A stretch of 64,000 nucleotides of DNA from Nectonema munidae (Eukaryota > Nematomorpha > Nectonematoida > Nectonematidae): positions 62,001 through 126,000 of the forward strand of contig JAUIRK010000372.1 of assembly GCA_030549495.1 (NCBI GenBank). Direction: 5' to 3'. The stretch's first letter is position 1; every line of letters begins with the position of its first letter. The notes beneath the pieces are model-generated. The model did no database searches. It was not told where the DNA came from and was given only the letters and a program-made list of their open reading frames with translations. Shown in pieces: positions 10,109 through 23,229 of this stretch. The position numbers were made by a program, and so were the translations under genes.

Positions 10109-12215
10109 CCCATTAGTGCCCAGCTTAATAAAAAGTATGGAAAAAAGTTAAACTTGTGAAGTAGACTAGTTTTAAATTTAATTAAACTAAAATAACAAAA
10201 ATTTAGACATCAAAACTTAAGTAAGAAAGACACAGGATGTTCCTGTAGAGAAACAATGGGCACATGCATACATTATTAAAAAGATAGACATTATGGTTTT
10301 GATAAACTAGTTTACGTAACACACTAATCTTCAATTTATCAAAAATGACACAAGTGTTTTGCAAGCACATCAATCACTTTGTTTGCTCTCCTTTATAAAA
10401 ATTATTTTTTTCTCCTTGTTACTTTGATTTTGTTTCATTATCCTCACAATGTCTTACTCTGAAAGTGATAATAACAATGAAAATAAAGAGACCGTTTCAA
10501 TGCTTACTCTTTCTAAGTCTATTGATACTGTATTAGAGTGTGACAATGAAAATGATACAGGTATAGTAATTCTGCCACCTGAAACAAGTGATGGAATTTT
10601 GACTGACTTGAAGGAAGAAGATGATAATGATCCAACAACAAACTTTTACCAAACGATGTTTCAGGCAGATGTTTTTTTGACTCCTAAAAACCAATTTAAA
10701 AGTCTCCCGTCATGTTCTAAAAAAGTGAAGGAAGAACTACCCAAATGGAAAAAATCAAAATATTTAGAGCCAATTAGACATGAAAGTATGACTCGCATAA
10801 AGTTTAAAAATTCTGAATTGGAAGACAAATCACCAGCTGAACTGTTATGATGATATATTGAAAATGATATTGGAAGAATCAAATAGATATGCTGAACAGA
10901 AAAATCATGTATTGGATGTGAATAAAATGGAGTTACACAAGTTTATTGGGATAATTTTGTTGACAGGCTGCAACACCAGACCTCGTCAGAGAATGTATTG
11001 GAAGAAAGATTTGTTGTGAACTTGTAGCAAAACAGATATCAAGAAACAGATTCGAAGAGATAAAAGCATACATCCATTTTGCAGATGATGAAAATTTAGA
11101 AAAAAATAATAAACTTTCGAAAATTCAAAAGTTACAGAACCTTTTGAACAAGGATTTACAACAGTTAGGCGTTTTCAGCGAAAAACTCTGCATTGACGAG
11201 CAGATAGTACATTTTTTTGAAAACATTCCGCTAAAATGTTTTTGAAAGGAAAGCCAATCAAATTTGGGTTCAAAAATTGGGTCCTTGCTTCATCAACAGG
11301 TTATCCTTTTTGTTTTGAAACATACACCGGTTCTTCGAGCAATCACAAGTTTCATAGCTTGGGAAGAAATGTTGTTATAAATCTTTTGTCACAAGTTATT
11401 GAAAATCCTTCTTGACAACTTTTTCACTTCGTATGATCTTTTAAAAGAAAAGGATTTAAAGCCATTGGTACTCTTAGAGAAACCGCATCAAAAAGTGCCC
11501 ACTGATACCATCAAAAAAAAATTAACAGAAATGAATATAGAGATTTTTATGATTGCTATATTGATGGAGATGTTGCCATTGTACAATGGAAAGATAGCAA
11601 AGTTGTATTGCTTGGATCAAACTATCTTACAATCGATCCAATATTTGCAACAATAAGATACAGCAAGAAAATGAAAAAAAGAGTAGAAATTTCTCAGCCA
11701 GCATGCTTTCACGAATATAACATTGGAATGGGAGGTGTGGATTTACTAGATCCTTTTGTTAGTCAATACCGCCCAATTATCAAATCCAAAAAGTGATATT
11801 GGCCACTTTTTATAAACACACTTAGTATTGCAACTGTAGCAGGTTGGAGACTCTACGTTGAACTTGATTGCTTTCCAAATAAAGACCTTTTAACATTATT
11901 TTTTATTAATTTATTTATTAATTTAGTTATTCACTAAAACAAGAAATCACAATACATCAGGGCCAAGTGGAAGAAGATTGACTACCTTGAAAGTTGGTTT
12001 ACATCATCCTATTTCAGCGAAAAGCCAAGGAAGATGAATGCTAAATAAAAAAATACAGTAAAAATGTGTGCTACTTGTAACGTTAGATTGCATCCTAATT
12101 GTTTTTTCAATGATCATAATAAATAATTAAGTTTCTCATTTTTATACTTTCCAAGTGTGATAAAATTAGACAAAGTTCCATATATGCTCAATGTTCCTCT
12201 AGAGGAACATGATAG
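10109..12215 (+). mobile_element. piggyBac transposon, broken copy
   Basis: The left end is TTAA (10105-10108) followed by CCCATTAGTGCCCAGC. A transposase with DDE_Tnp_1_7 character lies at 10449-11870. A GTTCCTCTAGAGGAAC palindrome at about 12190-12210 resembles the subterminal palindromes of the MITEs near 7.3 kb. The matching right end with TTAA is not visible, so the 3' boundary is an estimate and the copy may be truncated there. Confidence 0.75.
10449..11870 (+). pseudogene. piggyBac transposase pseudogene
   Basis: The first frame runs 133 codons from ATG 10449 and has the acidic N-terminus usual for piggyBac transposases. It stops shortly before YDDILKMILEES. Further blocks follow in other frames: LHKFIGIILLTGC near 10930, RFEEIKAYIHFADDENL near 11050, LCIDEQIVHFFENIPL near 11190, KFGFKNWVLASSTGYPF near 11260, and KILLDNFFTSYDLL near 11400 with the conserved Asp of the DNFF motif. 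Then come MGGVDLLDPFVSQYRP near 11730 and a W-R-L tail. These match family order from end to end. At least five frame changes or stops separate the blocks, so it is inactive. The C-terminal Cys-rich finger is not clear. Confidence 0.9.
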
Positions 12216-13189
12216 ATTGTCACAATTCTATGAGATAAAAAATGAAGATAAATGTTTTATAAAGTATTTTTTAGAAAAATACTTTATTTAAAATGTTTTC
12301 TTACATATGGTTTTATAAGATGAATGTTATACACAAATATAGAGAGGTTTCTGAATGTTAAACTTGAAATAAAAAAAATTATGAAGTTTGTAGTTAAAAA
12401 AATCATGTCAGAATATTTTTTGGATTTTCCTTTAATAAAACGTTATAAATCCTTTTTGTATTTTAATATGAAACTCTCAATTTTTTGAGCTTAGATTAGA
12501 GTGAAATTGATTGAGTCTGATTTTGGCAGAGAAATCCAGCATGAAACAGAATTTTGTTCATCAAAATTTTGTATTAGTTAATCTTAAGCGCTTTTTTAAT
12601 CAAGTAATGCTCATTCATCGCATATGTGCGAAGTACAAGATAGAATATTTTTGCAAGAAACAATTTGAATTTTGCTTATCTATTTTCATGATGTTGATAA
12701 AAGTATTCTACTTGTAAAAACTTTTTATTAAGAACTAGTGAACATTACAATTACTTCTAATTCTACCCTCACTATTCATTAATTTTCCCAAAAAAAGATA
12801 AAAAAATTGGATTATATTCATTAAATTCGTCAAACTGATTTTTATAAGTGAAAACCACATCACAAATATGCACAGAACATCTAAATTCTAAGGCTAATGT
12901 GTTGACTGCAAATCTCATTATAATTATAATCATTCTAAATGAATCAAAACTGCGTACCTTACGCCTGGCACCCTGGACGATTGTCTAATTCGGTTTGAGG
13001 TGTATTCATGTCAACGTGGAGAAATCATAACTTGATTGAGGAAAGAGAAAGAAAGCGTAAATTACGCAAAAAGAAATAATGAAGTGTTGATCCAAAGATA
13101 AGTAGCACAAGGAAATTGATGAGAAGAAGGATATGCTTGAAATTTTGATAACATCAAGATCTTAATCACTAAAATTAGTTTCTTGTCTT
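12216..13189. other. intergenic, nothing recognised
   Basis: AT-rich DNA with no recognisable coding or repeat structure beyond short A/T runs. Confidence 0.5.
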
Positions 13190-13393
13190 TAATGCCCCCC
13201 CCCCCCAAATTTCGAATAACACTTCAAAACGCCCAAAACTTTATAATACAGGAATGGGAAATTGGAATAAAAAATACAGCAAATCATTATTACTATATTG
13301 TTTAAATTTTTATTGATGATATATTAATACAAATAAATGCTGTGCCCATTGCGAATCGCTCATCTCCCCCCCCCCCCTCTTGGTACGCCACTG
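13190..13393. mobile_element. decayed hAT-type MITE
   Basis: The right end TTGGTACGCCACTG matches the ends of the 9854-9982 and 59192-59779 elements, and poly-C tracts lie at 13194-13206 and just inside the right end. The left terminal repeat is not recognisable and no target duplication was found. Confidence 0.5.
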
Positions 13394-13469
13394 GGTAAAG
13401 CAAATGTGGAGAATAAGGAATAATATTTTTAATTAGTTGGTTTTGCATCCAAAAAATAACTTTATCTAG

Positions 13470-13674
13470 GAAAAGACTTATCCAATAGAAAGCACAAATG
13501 GACAGTTTAACAATTTCAATATTAATTCAACAATTAAGAACAATATTTTGTTCGTGCAAATTTCGAGTCTCTACACTACCAGTAAATCCTTGTAACTCTT
13601 TCATGCACAATGAATCGTCGTTGACCCACGGAATAAAATAATCTGCTTTAAGTTATATGATAAGCCATTAAAAA
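13470..13674 (-). repeat. right arm of a long inverted repeat
   Basis: This is the reverse complement of 8964-9140. The strongest match is GCAAATTTCGAG to GCTTTAAGTTATATGATAA (13557-13671). The outermost shared bases are GG-TTATCATATAAC. No target-site duplication is apparent outside the arms. Confidence 0.75.
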
Positions 13675-15648
13675 AGAACATAACCCTAACTCAATAACCA
13701 AAAAACATAAAGAACAGCAATACGGAATTATTCTCTTGCACAATATGTGAAGAATACAATTGTTGAAAAGCCCTTACTTAGATAGTAGAAAATGATGGCG
13801 AAAAGGATAGGAGTTAAGATTAATGATTAGTTAGCGTGTAAAACATCTCTTTTTGTAGTTTTGCTATTGGTGATTATCCAAAAATTGCAGATATTGATTC
13901 AGAAGTATGTGTGAATATAAATTTTGTGTTATACATCTAGCTCAAATACAAATAGCTTTAACTCATGAAACTTTGGGGAAATGCTGTGTTATCACCACAG
14001 GCAATATAAACGACCTTGTCAATCTTTTTGGGTTCGTGTGCAAATTGATAAATGCTACTGATCTCTAATCCGAAAACGTTTAAAATCTTAGAAGTCTAAC
14101 CACGATGAGCATGTTTTCAATGAATCAATTTTACATGCTTATCACTTCAAAATAAAAAAATCATTCCTATCCTAAAGCTTTTAATTAAATATTGTTCGAG
14201 AGATAAAAAAAACATCAGACACTCAATTAGTAAATTTTGATTAATTTTCGTTCACTGATAAATCTCATGAAGCAGCTCTGGATTCTAAAATAGTTTACCT
14301 TTTTTTCGTGTGTGCTAAAGTTATGATAAATTATGTATGAATCTCAAATCTACTTTCTTTTTTAGATATTTTAATGAAAAATATATTTGTATTGGCCTTC
14401 TAGAAAATCAATGAAGCGAGAAAAAATGAACATAAAAATTACATCTTTAATTAATCAAGAGAAAAACTTGCTGTCACCTTCGCGTATAAAGATTGAAATG
14501 ATAAAGAAATTTTGTCAATAATTCTTGTCTAGGACTGGCTAACATTAGGTCTATAGAACGCATGCCGGCCCCTACTTTTATTTTAATTCATCCAATATTT
14601 CAGATTTCGATGTACTTTTTCTGTCTTTGGAAGGAAATCGTCTCGACACGGAGTCGTAGCACAGTCTTCTAAATATCACGCCCAACGTGCTACACCACCA
14701 AGGTCTGCTTTTTTCAGTGAAATATCCCATATGTAGTTGTAGTTATGTAGAACGCTCGAGGAACGGTGTTCAATCTGGAAAAGTTTTATGGCTTTTAGTT
14801 AACAGTAGTAAAAAAAATATACATTTGTTTACAATACTAACTAATTTATTAACCAAATAGCATTATAACTATTGTTAAAGAACTATTACTACCAGAGTTG
14901 CAGAGTCAAAGGTGAAATACAGATATCCGATTCGGGCCAAGTATTAAAAAATCAGAATTCGGTTCAAATACTAAAAAACTTAATATATTTAACGCTTGCT
15001 TACAAAAACGAAAAATATATAAATAAATTTTTTGCACATAAATAACATCAAAAGTCTTGCAGTGAATCTCTAGATACTGCCTTTCCGTGGCGGAGTTGTT
15101 TCAAACTAGCGATCTAGAGGTGAAAAGCGAATTAGTAGGCGCTTTAACCTATACAGCTTCGGGTAGAGCATGCTCGTTACCATTGCCTGGCAGATGTTCT
15201 AGGAGAGAGCAACTCTGATTTCAAACTACCGCTGCCTTGTGGGATAGCTTTCTAAAGTTTTCCAGCCCCTAAAACAAAATGGTTGACGTTAGAAAGAGCA
15301 TCCGGCTATAAAACTACGCTTCAATTAAAATGCCATGATCTAAAAAACAATAATGAAGGTCAAATAAACTCAATTAGGGCTGGTGGTTATAGATAGGTGG
15401 TCGTTCAAACAAGTTTGAAATATGGTAAATAAACGTGATTTTCATCAGACTCTTATTATAAAGAATTTATAAAAAGACAAACGCGTAAAATCATAACTCA
15501 ATATTCTAATTTTAGGAGTAGGAGGTGGGAAATTTTTCGGAATCCATATTTTCCCGACATTTTTTCTATAATATAGTTTTTGCACAGTGTGAAATGTGAA
15601 TGGTGTTTACTTAGAAGTATCACACCAAGAATATTAACTCACCTCATA
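13675..15648. other. intergenic, nothing firm
   Basis: No gene was recognised. At 14640-14710 a faint tRNA-like pattern reads on the minus strand (TGGTGTAGCACG, then GTGTCGAGAC). The plus-strand phrase there recurs in part near 58780, so it may be an old SINE. It is too diverged to call. Confidence 0.4.
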
Positions 15649-15874
15649 CAGGGGCGGATACAGAACCTCTTTAATCGAGGTATATTGAAGGCTAAAACTT
15701 TCAAAAATATTTTGTAGTATATATCAATGTTCAACATCTCTTTTCATAATTATTCTATACTAATTAAATATTTATTTAAAATAGAAATATCAAAATTATT
15801 TAGCTAAGCTTTGGAAAGATGACGGGTCGGTTAGGAGGGCTAGAGCCAACTTGCCCTCCTCTGTATCCGCCCCT
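15649..15874. mobile_element. hAT-type MITE
   Basis: The ends CAGGGGCGGATACAGA and TCTGTATCCGCCCCT are clear inverted repeats related to the CAGGGGCG ends at 9854. The interior has no coding potential. Flanking duplications are not convincing, suggesting an older copy. Confidence 0.7.
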
Positions 15875-17609
15875 AACCCTTTCATCTAAGTACAACTCTT
15901 CTAACGAAGCATCAATATTCTTATAAATTAGAAATGTGGGAGGTAAAGCCCAGATGGTCATTCATCATAGCGTCAGGTGCATATTCTTGAATTTGTACAC
16001 ACTTTCTAAGAAATGCTAAATATAAGTGTGGTAGTGTTAAAAAAATTAGGCATTTCATTTTAAAAGTGTTGTTAGCCTTAAAGAGTCGAGAGAAAACTTC
16101 ACGTATTTTAAATCAATGAAGCTTGAAAGAGTTCACGAGAGAAGGAAAGAACACTTGATTACACGAACACAATTAGATTAGAAGTGATAAAAGAACGCAG
16201 GAGTTTGAATAGCAGTCAGTAATCATGTTACAACAGCGTAGCAAGAAAGAATGATTGCTCATGAAATCAGCGAATCAGGTGAGTGAGAGATGTTTCAAAG
16301 CGAATCAGCTCCTTCTATTGAGTTAGGCTTTGGAAATTACGAAAAAAGATAGGATGAAACGGCCATTCTATTTGTTTAGTGACAGACGCGAGTTAGCAGT
16401 TTAAAAACAAGGAACAGTGGCATGAGTAAACAACTACAAAAGCTCATCAACACTCACAATCCAAAGTAAATTCGAGAAGTATGAAATTAAAAGATATAAT
16501 TGCATGGTAGTAGAAGAAGTAACGTGTAAGCATCGCAAATATATGCTATGAAGAAGTATAGGAAATTTTATTTGCGGAACTAAATATCACTATTTACAGA
16601 AGAAAGTTACTTACTCACGATTAATGTTTGTAAAAATATCAAACTTCAAACTTCAGCTCAACAGTTTGAAAGTAGCAACGATAAGATTATAAAAACTAGG
16701 CGCATGATCGAAGCTTTAAAATTTTTATTTAAAAATACTGCCAGTACTTTGCCAACTTTGAGAAAGATGAAAGCACATGGTAAATGAAAGCGGTATAGAG
16801 TGTTCATTGAGAAATAAGTTTATTAAATTTGGTTACAGAGTTTTTTGGTTAAAATAATATTGGTTCTGGTTACATAAGAACTTTTGAAATTTGTCAGGGT
16901 TAAAAAATGGTCTAAAGTCCTATTTTCCAAAAAATTTGGAGTTAGCGCTGATTTTATCTCGTCTCTTATAGATGAAGATAGCAGACATACTCATTTATTT
17001 ACTGACAATTACATGCATGCCAACTACCCCAATTTTCCCTAGATTATACCGATTTTGGCACTTCAAATCGATTTCGAGATAAAAATTTTTAGTTCTATTA
17101 ATGACAACTTCTTTATGCAAAGCTTTTATATTATATTCAAGAAAAAAAAGTTTTACTGATAAGAGAAGAGATTAAGGAAATTTTAGACGAGTAGAGAAAA
17201 AAAATTTGTGGAAAAGAAAATGTCTTCCGAAGCAAGAAGATAGATCAAATTGGGCTTTTTTGGAAGATAGAATTAAGTGAACAAGATGTGCTTTCCGTAA
17301 ATCATAATATTCCAGTTTAAATTATGATATTTCTTTGCACGTAAGATATTTTAGTTGTTTGCATGAAAAATAAAATTATGTTTACAATCAAAAATTTTGT
17401 ATAATAATAAAATACAGAATTATTGCGCAAATATGCATACATGTCTGGGCCTTTTTAGGATTTTATTAGTGGGGCATGTGTCACAATTTAAAAACTAAAG
17501 TTCCTTATTAATATTTTTAGTACCTTGAATGTATACAAACTACTTATTTATCAAAATATGAATATTCCCATATATGCTAGTTTTGTTTTTAAATTTTTAA
17601 AGAAATATG
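15875..17609. other. intergenic, nothing recognised
   Basis: No gene, RNA or bounded mobile element could be supported. Confidence 0.5.
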
Positions 17610-17975
17610 TCTTTATTTATGGAGCTCAAAATTAGTCACTAAAAGAAACTGATAAACGAAAACTACTAACAAATGAGATGAGAATGTTAAGAATGATTTG
17701 CGGACTAACTTTGAAAGAGAAATTTGAAGGCGTGATTGATATCAACAAGTTTATAAAATCGCAAAGACTCAGGCGGTTTGGACATGCTTGCAGGAGAAAT
17801 AGTGGCGAGCTTATAAACGATGCTCTAGAATTCAGTTTGTAGAGGAAATAAAGGTAGACCTAAACTGAACTTGATGCAAAACATTAAGAAGGATATGAAA
17901 AGTTAAGGACTTAAACTGGATGATGAAAAAAACAGGAGATATATTCTCTTTCTACATCTAGGGCCGATATTCTCA
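17610..17975 (+). pseudogene. LINE C-terminal fragment, RTE-like
   Basis: Translation gives blocks standard for the tail of a LINE polyprotein: LLTNEMRMLRMICGLTLKEK, then IKSQRLRRFGHACRRN (compare the usual RLRWFGHVxRR), then GRPKLNLMQNIKKDMK. It is broken by stops and a frame change near 17840. Only this C-terminal part remains. RTE or a related clade is likely but not proven. Confidence 0.7.
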
Positions 17976-19064
17976 ACTGAAGCATGACCCGGATTATTTG
18001 ATTGTACACACTGAAAAAGATTACAAAAGAAATATAAATATTTGAACTTATAAATTAGAGAATAAAAAATTTTATTTGAGTGAACTTTATAGAATTAATT
18101 TTGAACTTAAAAAGATCTTGCTATCAAGTAGAGATGCGTAATGCGTTTATGCCAGAATTACATAATTCTTGTTTTTTTTATTTTTAAAATTTTGAAAAAA
18201 AATAATTTAAACGTATATGAATGATTTTCATCTTAATTTATATCGGTTTTTAACACGCTGTTGCGAAAATGTAACAAGCGTAATATAGAGGTAGACACTA
18301 AATTCAGTTTCTAGATCATTTATATAAATTAAACTTTTTTTCAAAAATGAATCGCATATTTTACCAAAAATAACTTAAGAATACAATTGAACATAATTTT
18401 TGTTAGCTGAAACCGTAGAATATACTCAAAATTAAGTTTCCCCGCTAAATAGTCTTGAAAATGAGGGAGATGTAAAACTGTTTAACAGGATATAAAATCT
18501 CCTTAATACTTGGAAATGGCGTTAAAGAAAAAAGTTTGATAATTATTCGGAAGCCGATTTTTTGCAGCATTAACGATTAAATAAGACTATTTGAAAGATC
18601 ATACAACTTAGAGATCACATACAGCCTTTTCTGTTCCATCAATAATGACAATAATTCCCTCCTAATACAATTTATGTGCAACATATGATGAAATATCCTA
18701 GGAAAAAATGATGATAAGACTAATAATAATAATTCATATACATTACGAATCAACATCTGTCAATTAACCTAAAACTTTGATGACTTCAAGGATGAAATTT
18801 AATATCAAGGAATCTTTCTTGCGTTGATATTATATAAATTCCAAGAACAAAGAAATTTCTTGAGATGCTGCCTTTGTTATAACACACCATAACCAAAGCT
18901 AATTAGTCAAAACATTAAACATATAGGCAATATAATCTCTTCATACAATTGATAAGAATTCAAAATAAAAGCATAGTACTTTCATTCCATAGTGAATTTT
19001 TTAAAAGGCACAAATCATACGAGATTAATTAAAAAAAGGTAATGAAATGAAAATTCATTTTCTA
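17976..19064. other. intergenic, nothing recognised
   Basis: AT-rich sequence without supported features. Confidence 0.5.
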
Positions 19065-19076
19065 ACAAATTTCTTT

Positions 19077-19256
19077 TTTTTAGTTGCCGTATCGCATCCA
19101 AGGGAAGAATAATCTCCTATAATTGAACAAGAGAGATGGTTGGGATAGTCACGATGGGGTTTCGAACCCAGACCATCTGGATTGAGACCCTAGGTTCCCA
19201 CCACTAGGCCATCTGCCGAAAAGTTAACAAACTCTTTAAGAGTTTATTTTTTTTAG
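19077..19256 (-). mobile_element. tRNA-derived SINE with target duplications
   Basis: Read on the minus strand, an A box ATGGCCTAGTGG (19201-19212) is followed about 35 bp later by a B box GGGTTCGAAACCC (19158-19170). Then come a non-tRNA body and an A-run tail at 19077-19081. Perfect 12-bp direct repeats ACAAATTTCTTT flank the insert (19065-19076 and 19257-19268). The T-arm does not pair well, so this is a SINE and not a working tRNA gene. About 35 bp of A-rich leader precede the A box. The intact duplications suggest a fairly recent insertion. Confidence 0.85.
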
Positions 19257-19268
19257 ACAAATTTCTTT

Positions 19269-20407
19269 AAAAAGAATACATAAAGTCCCAGGGAGAAAGG
19301 AGTCCCAGCTAAAAGGAAAGGGTATTTACTAAAAACTCTCCACATATTTTAATTTTTACTAACTAAAATAAAAATAAGGTATTTGAAGTATATTCATATA
19401 CTTGATAGGACTTTTGCCTAATTAAAATAATTAATTGTAAAACAGGACATTTGTCTAGTAATAAACACTTTTACGCTGGCAGAGATTTTTCTGTAATGAC
19501 ATAATTTATATAACTAACTACGCCCTAATATATTTATTTTTTTTTAATTTTAAATTTATAAAAATAATGCTTTATGAATTTATTTTTTATTCAAAAAATA
19601 GTTTTCTTATATTTGTTTTCAAAAATTATTAATTAAAAAATCTAAAATAGTTATTTTTATTTTATATTTATATATACAAAAAATACATATTATCACCACT
19701 CATTCAAGTTTTTTTACAGCCCACAGAAATTTTGTGCCCCAGATAGACCTGACCAAGGCAGACTTCAATAATCCTTTAAATAGTTTTCATATGCATAAGG
19801 AGTACATACCATTTCGTACCAAAATTGTATATAAATTTTGTCACGAAATGTTTAAAATGGGTTCGAAACGTGTTGAACTCATGTTTCAGATACAAAATCC
19901 ATTATACTTAATAGTGTGAGGGACTCAAACCGTCTCTACCTCGACAAACATTTTTAAAACTGATGTTATACACTTTTTTATATCTATTGGAAGCTGAAAA
20001 AAATGAGTAGTAAAAGTTTCTAATAAAAATCAAATTTTGAGTGATGAACATTCCTTAATTTTTCTTTAACTTTAAATTTTAGGGTATCATGAATATAAGA
20101 CCAAACATCACGCGAGAAAAGACATTGTTCATTTTTGAAGAAATTTTGAAAATTATTTCATTTAATGAGAACTACTAAAATTTGTCTCTAGTTAATTTAC
20201 ACATAAAAATATGTAGATAATCTTTTTTTTGGCTCTTTTATGAAAAAAACATTTGAAATAGCCAAAAAAAAAAGGTTGAAAATAACGAAATAAATGTTTT
20301 TAAAATATAAAAAGATTAAATTGAACGAAGGAAAATATTGGCAAAAAGTAAAAATAAAGATATTAATATTGAACACCTTTTATGTGAAAATAATTAAATT
20401 GAAGGTT
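19269..20407. other. intergenic, nothing recognised
   Basis: AT-rich DNA; one short open frame near 19734 shows no recognisable similarity. Confidence 0.5.
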
Positions 20408-20849
20408 TTAACCCTATTAGTGCTGGGGGGCGTAAAACGCCCCCCCCTTCACTAAAAAATTTATTGTAGAAAATTGGCTGAATCATATCCCTTCAAATTT
20501 TGTGACTTTTCCTAAAATCGCTAGCTGCATCTTTTGAAACCATTTTCATGGTAGTTGAATGACCCTTTCATGTCCAAAACTGTCAATCAAAATCAAAAAT
20601 TAAAATTTTTCAGCAAAATTTTGACATTATCTGTACTTAACCTTATAACTTAGGATCTATATTATATAATACCCTGAAAATTTATAATTATATACAGTTT
20701 GGAACGCATAACACTTTATATATTTAATTTTTTCAATAATCATGGCTACTTTTTAGAAAATGTCAATCAAAATTTTGATTGATCAAAAATGTATCTAATA
20801 AAATATACCCTCAAATTTTACATAAAATATATGTTTTTATACTAAATCG

Positions 20850-22280
20850 GTCATGTTGTTTTCATTTCTGGACTCATTTTTTACATTTAGGATTTGAAAA
20901 TACCTATAAGTGTTAATCAAATTTGCGGTTTACTTCTGAAAATTGTCTCTAAAAACATTCCTTCACATTTTACATAAAATATGTGTTATACTAAATCGGC
21001 CATGCTGGTTTCATTTCAGGACTCATTTTTTACGTTTAGGATCTGAAAATACCTATAAGTGTTAATCAAATTTGCGGTTTACTTCTAAAAATTATCTCCA
21101 AAAACATTCATTCAAATTTTACAATGGAATATATCTGTTATACTAAATCAGCCATGCTGGTTTCATTTCTGGACTCATTTTTTACGTTTAGGATGTGAAA
21201 ATACCTATAAGTGTTAATTAAATTTGCGGTTTACTTCTAAAAATTGTCTCCAAATACATTCATTCAAATTTTACAATGAAATATATGTTTTTATACCAAA
21301 TCAACCATGTTGTTTTCATTTCTAAACTCATTTTTCACATTTAGAGGTTTTAAAATATCTGGCAATGTCAATCAAATTTGCGGTTTACTTCTAAAAGCTA
21401 TCTCCAAAAATATTCTCTCAATTTTACATGAAATAAATGTTTTTATACCAAATCAATCATGCTGTTTTCATTTCTGAACTCATTTTTTACATTTAGGATG
21501 TGAAAACACTTATAAGTGTTAATGAAATTTGCGATTTACTTCTAAAAATTCTCTCCAAAAACATTCATTCAAATTTTACAATTAAATATATTTTTTTATA
21601 CCAAATAAACCATGCTAGTTTCATTTATGAACTCAATTTTTGCAGTTTGAATTTGAAAATACCTATAAGTATCAATCAAATTTGCGTTTAGTTCTAAAAT
21701 TAGTTTTCAAAAATATTGATTCAAATTTTATGTGAAATATATGTTTTTATAGCAAATAGGTCATGATGATTTCATTTCTGAACACAGTTTTCGCATTTAG
21801 AGGTTTTACTGCTAGTGGCAATCAAATTTGTGGTTTAGGTCGTAAAACTATATCCCAAAATATTCTCTCTAATTTTATATGAAATATATGTTTTTATACC
21901 AATTCGACCATGATAATTTTTATTTCTGAAATCATTTTTTGCATTTAGAGGTTTTAAATGTCTGAAAGTATCAATCAAATCTTCGATTTACGTCTAATGT
22001 CTACAGAAATATTGTTGAAATTTAAATAAAATATCTGTTTTTATGCCAAATGGAAGATGCTGGTTTCATTTTTGGACTCAGTTTTGGCATTTATGGCTTT
22101 AAAATATCTGAAAGCTTCAATCAGATTTGCGATTTACTTCTAGATACTGTCTTCAAAAAAATAAAATATCTGTTTTATACCAAATCGACTATGCTTATTT
22201 TATTTCTGTACTGGATTTTGGATAATACGGTTAAAAAATATCTCGAAGTGGCAATTGAATTAGTAATGTATGTCTGAAAA
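20850..22280. repeat. satellite array A, about 150-bp unit, ten copies
   Basis: The landmark CATG-TG-TTTCATTTCT recurs near 20852, 21001, 21151, 21306, 21458, 21611, 21762, 21910, 22057 and 22190. The spacings are mostly 149-155 bp, shrinking to about 133 at the end. A second landmark in each unit is TCAAATTTGCGGTTTAC. Copies near the middle are most alike and those at the right edge are decayed. Confidence 0.9.
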
Positions 22281-23229
22281 TCAGTTCTGTAAAAAAGTTT
22301 CAAAAAATGGCTGCATATTAGATATATAGTGAAAATATACTTTTTTTTGTATATTTTGGCTTATAATACTTTCTACAATCATCTTGAGTAACAAAACGTA
22401 TTATAAAATCTTTTGAAAATTTGTATGAGAGAAGAAACGAAGTTGAAAACTAATTGAAAAGAAAACATGTGATCAAAACAAATAATTAAAAAAAATATGT
22501 ATCTTGACTAAATGGAACATCTACCATGTTCTAATGAACTAGGAAGTGGTTTAATTATATAATAGATGCTTCAAAAAGATTTTGACTGTGAAAAAGAAGT
22601 TCCTCTTTTACAAATGAAAAATTTTAAATCTATCTAGCTTATCATCTAGGATTACAATTAACATTTAGCTAAGATGGGTAGGAAATCTGAAAATTTAGAA
22701 TAGGTCAGATTTATCAAAAATGGCACAGATGCCAATATGTGAGAATTTAGTCACTATCAAGATATTTTTAATTTAAATTGAATTTGTCCATCTTTTTCCT
22801 TTTGCGTCAAAGAAATAATTTTTTAGATGAAGAACGTGGACAACTTTTTGTAATTGAACAATGAACATCACGAATGATTCATCAGAAAAAAATCTTTAAA
22901 ATGAGATTGGTTGACAAATATTCAGGCCTGATAATAAAATACACGATACTGATAAAAGTCTAAGATCATCAAGAAGATTCTTTAACCAGAATTCTTTGAG
23001 AGAGGAAAAAATAATTTTATTATTATAAAAAAATTTTCGAACACACATTAAAGAATATAAATTTCTAATGAAAAAAAAGCTACCAAGAAAGGATCATCAT
23101 TGAAAGAATAGCAAAATTACATACTGTAAATTATAATATGACGTAGAGACTACAAGTCGATAACGAATTTGTAGCCAAAAAGATGGAGGTCCTATCGAGT
23201 TACATAAGTTACTGTAGAATGAAATATTT

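Noticed and set aside
14640-14710. tRNA-like SINE on the minus strand
   Set aside because: The A-box and B-box resemblances each have several mismatches, and ends are not visible; a partial match near 58780 is suggestive only.
19135-19222. Functional tRNA gene on the minus strand
   Set aside because: A and B boxes are good but the T-arm and acceptor stem do not pair, and the unit is embedded in a SINE with target duplications.
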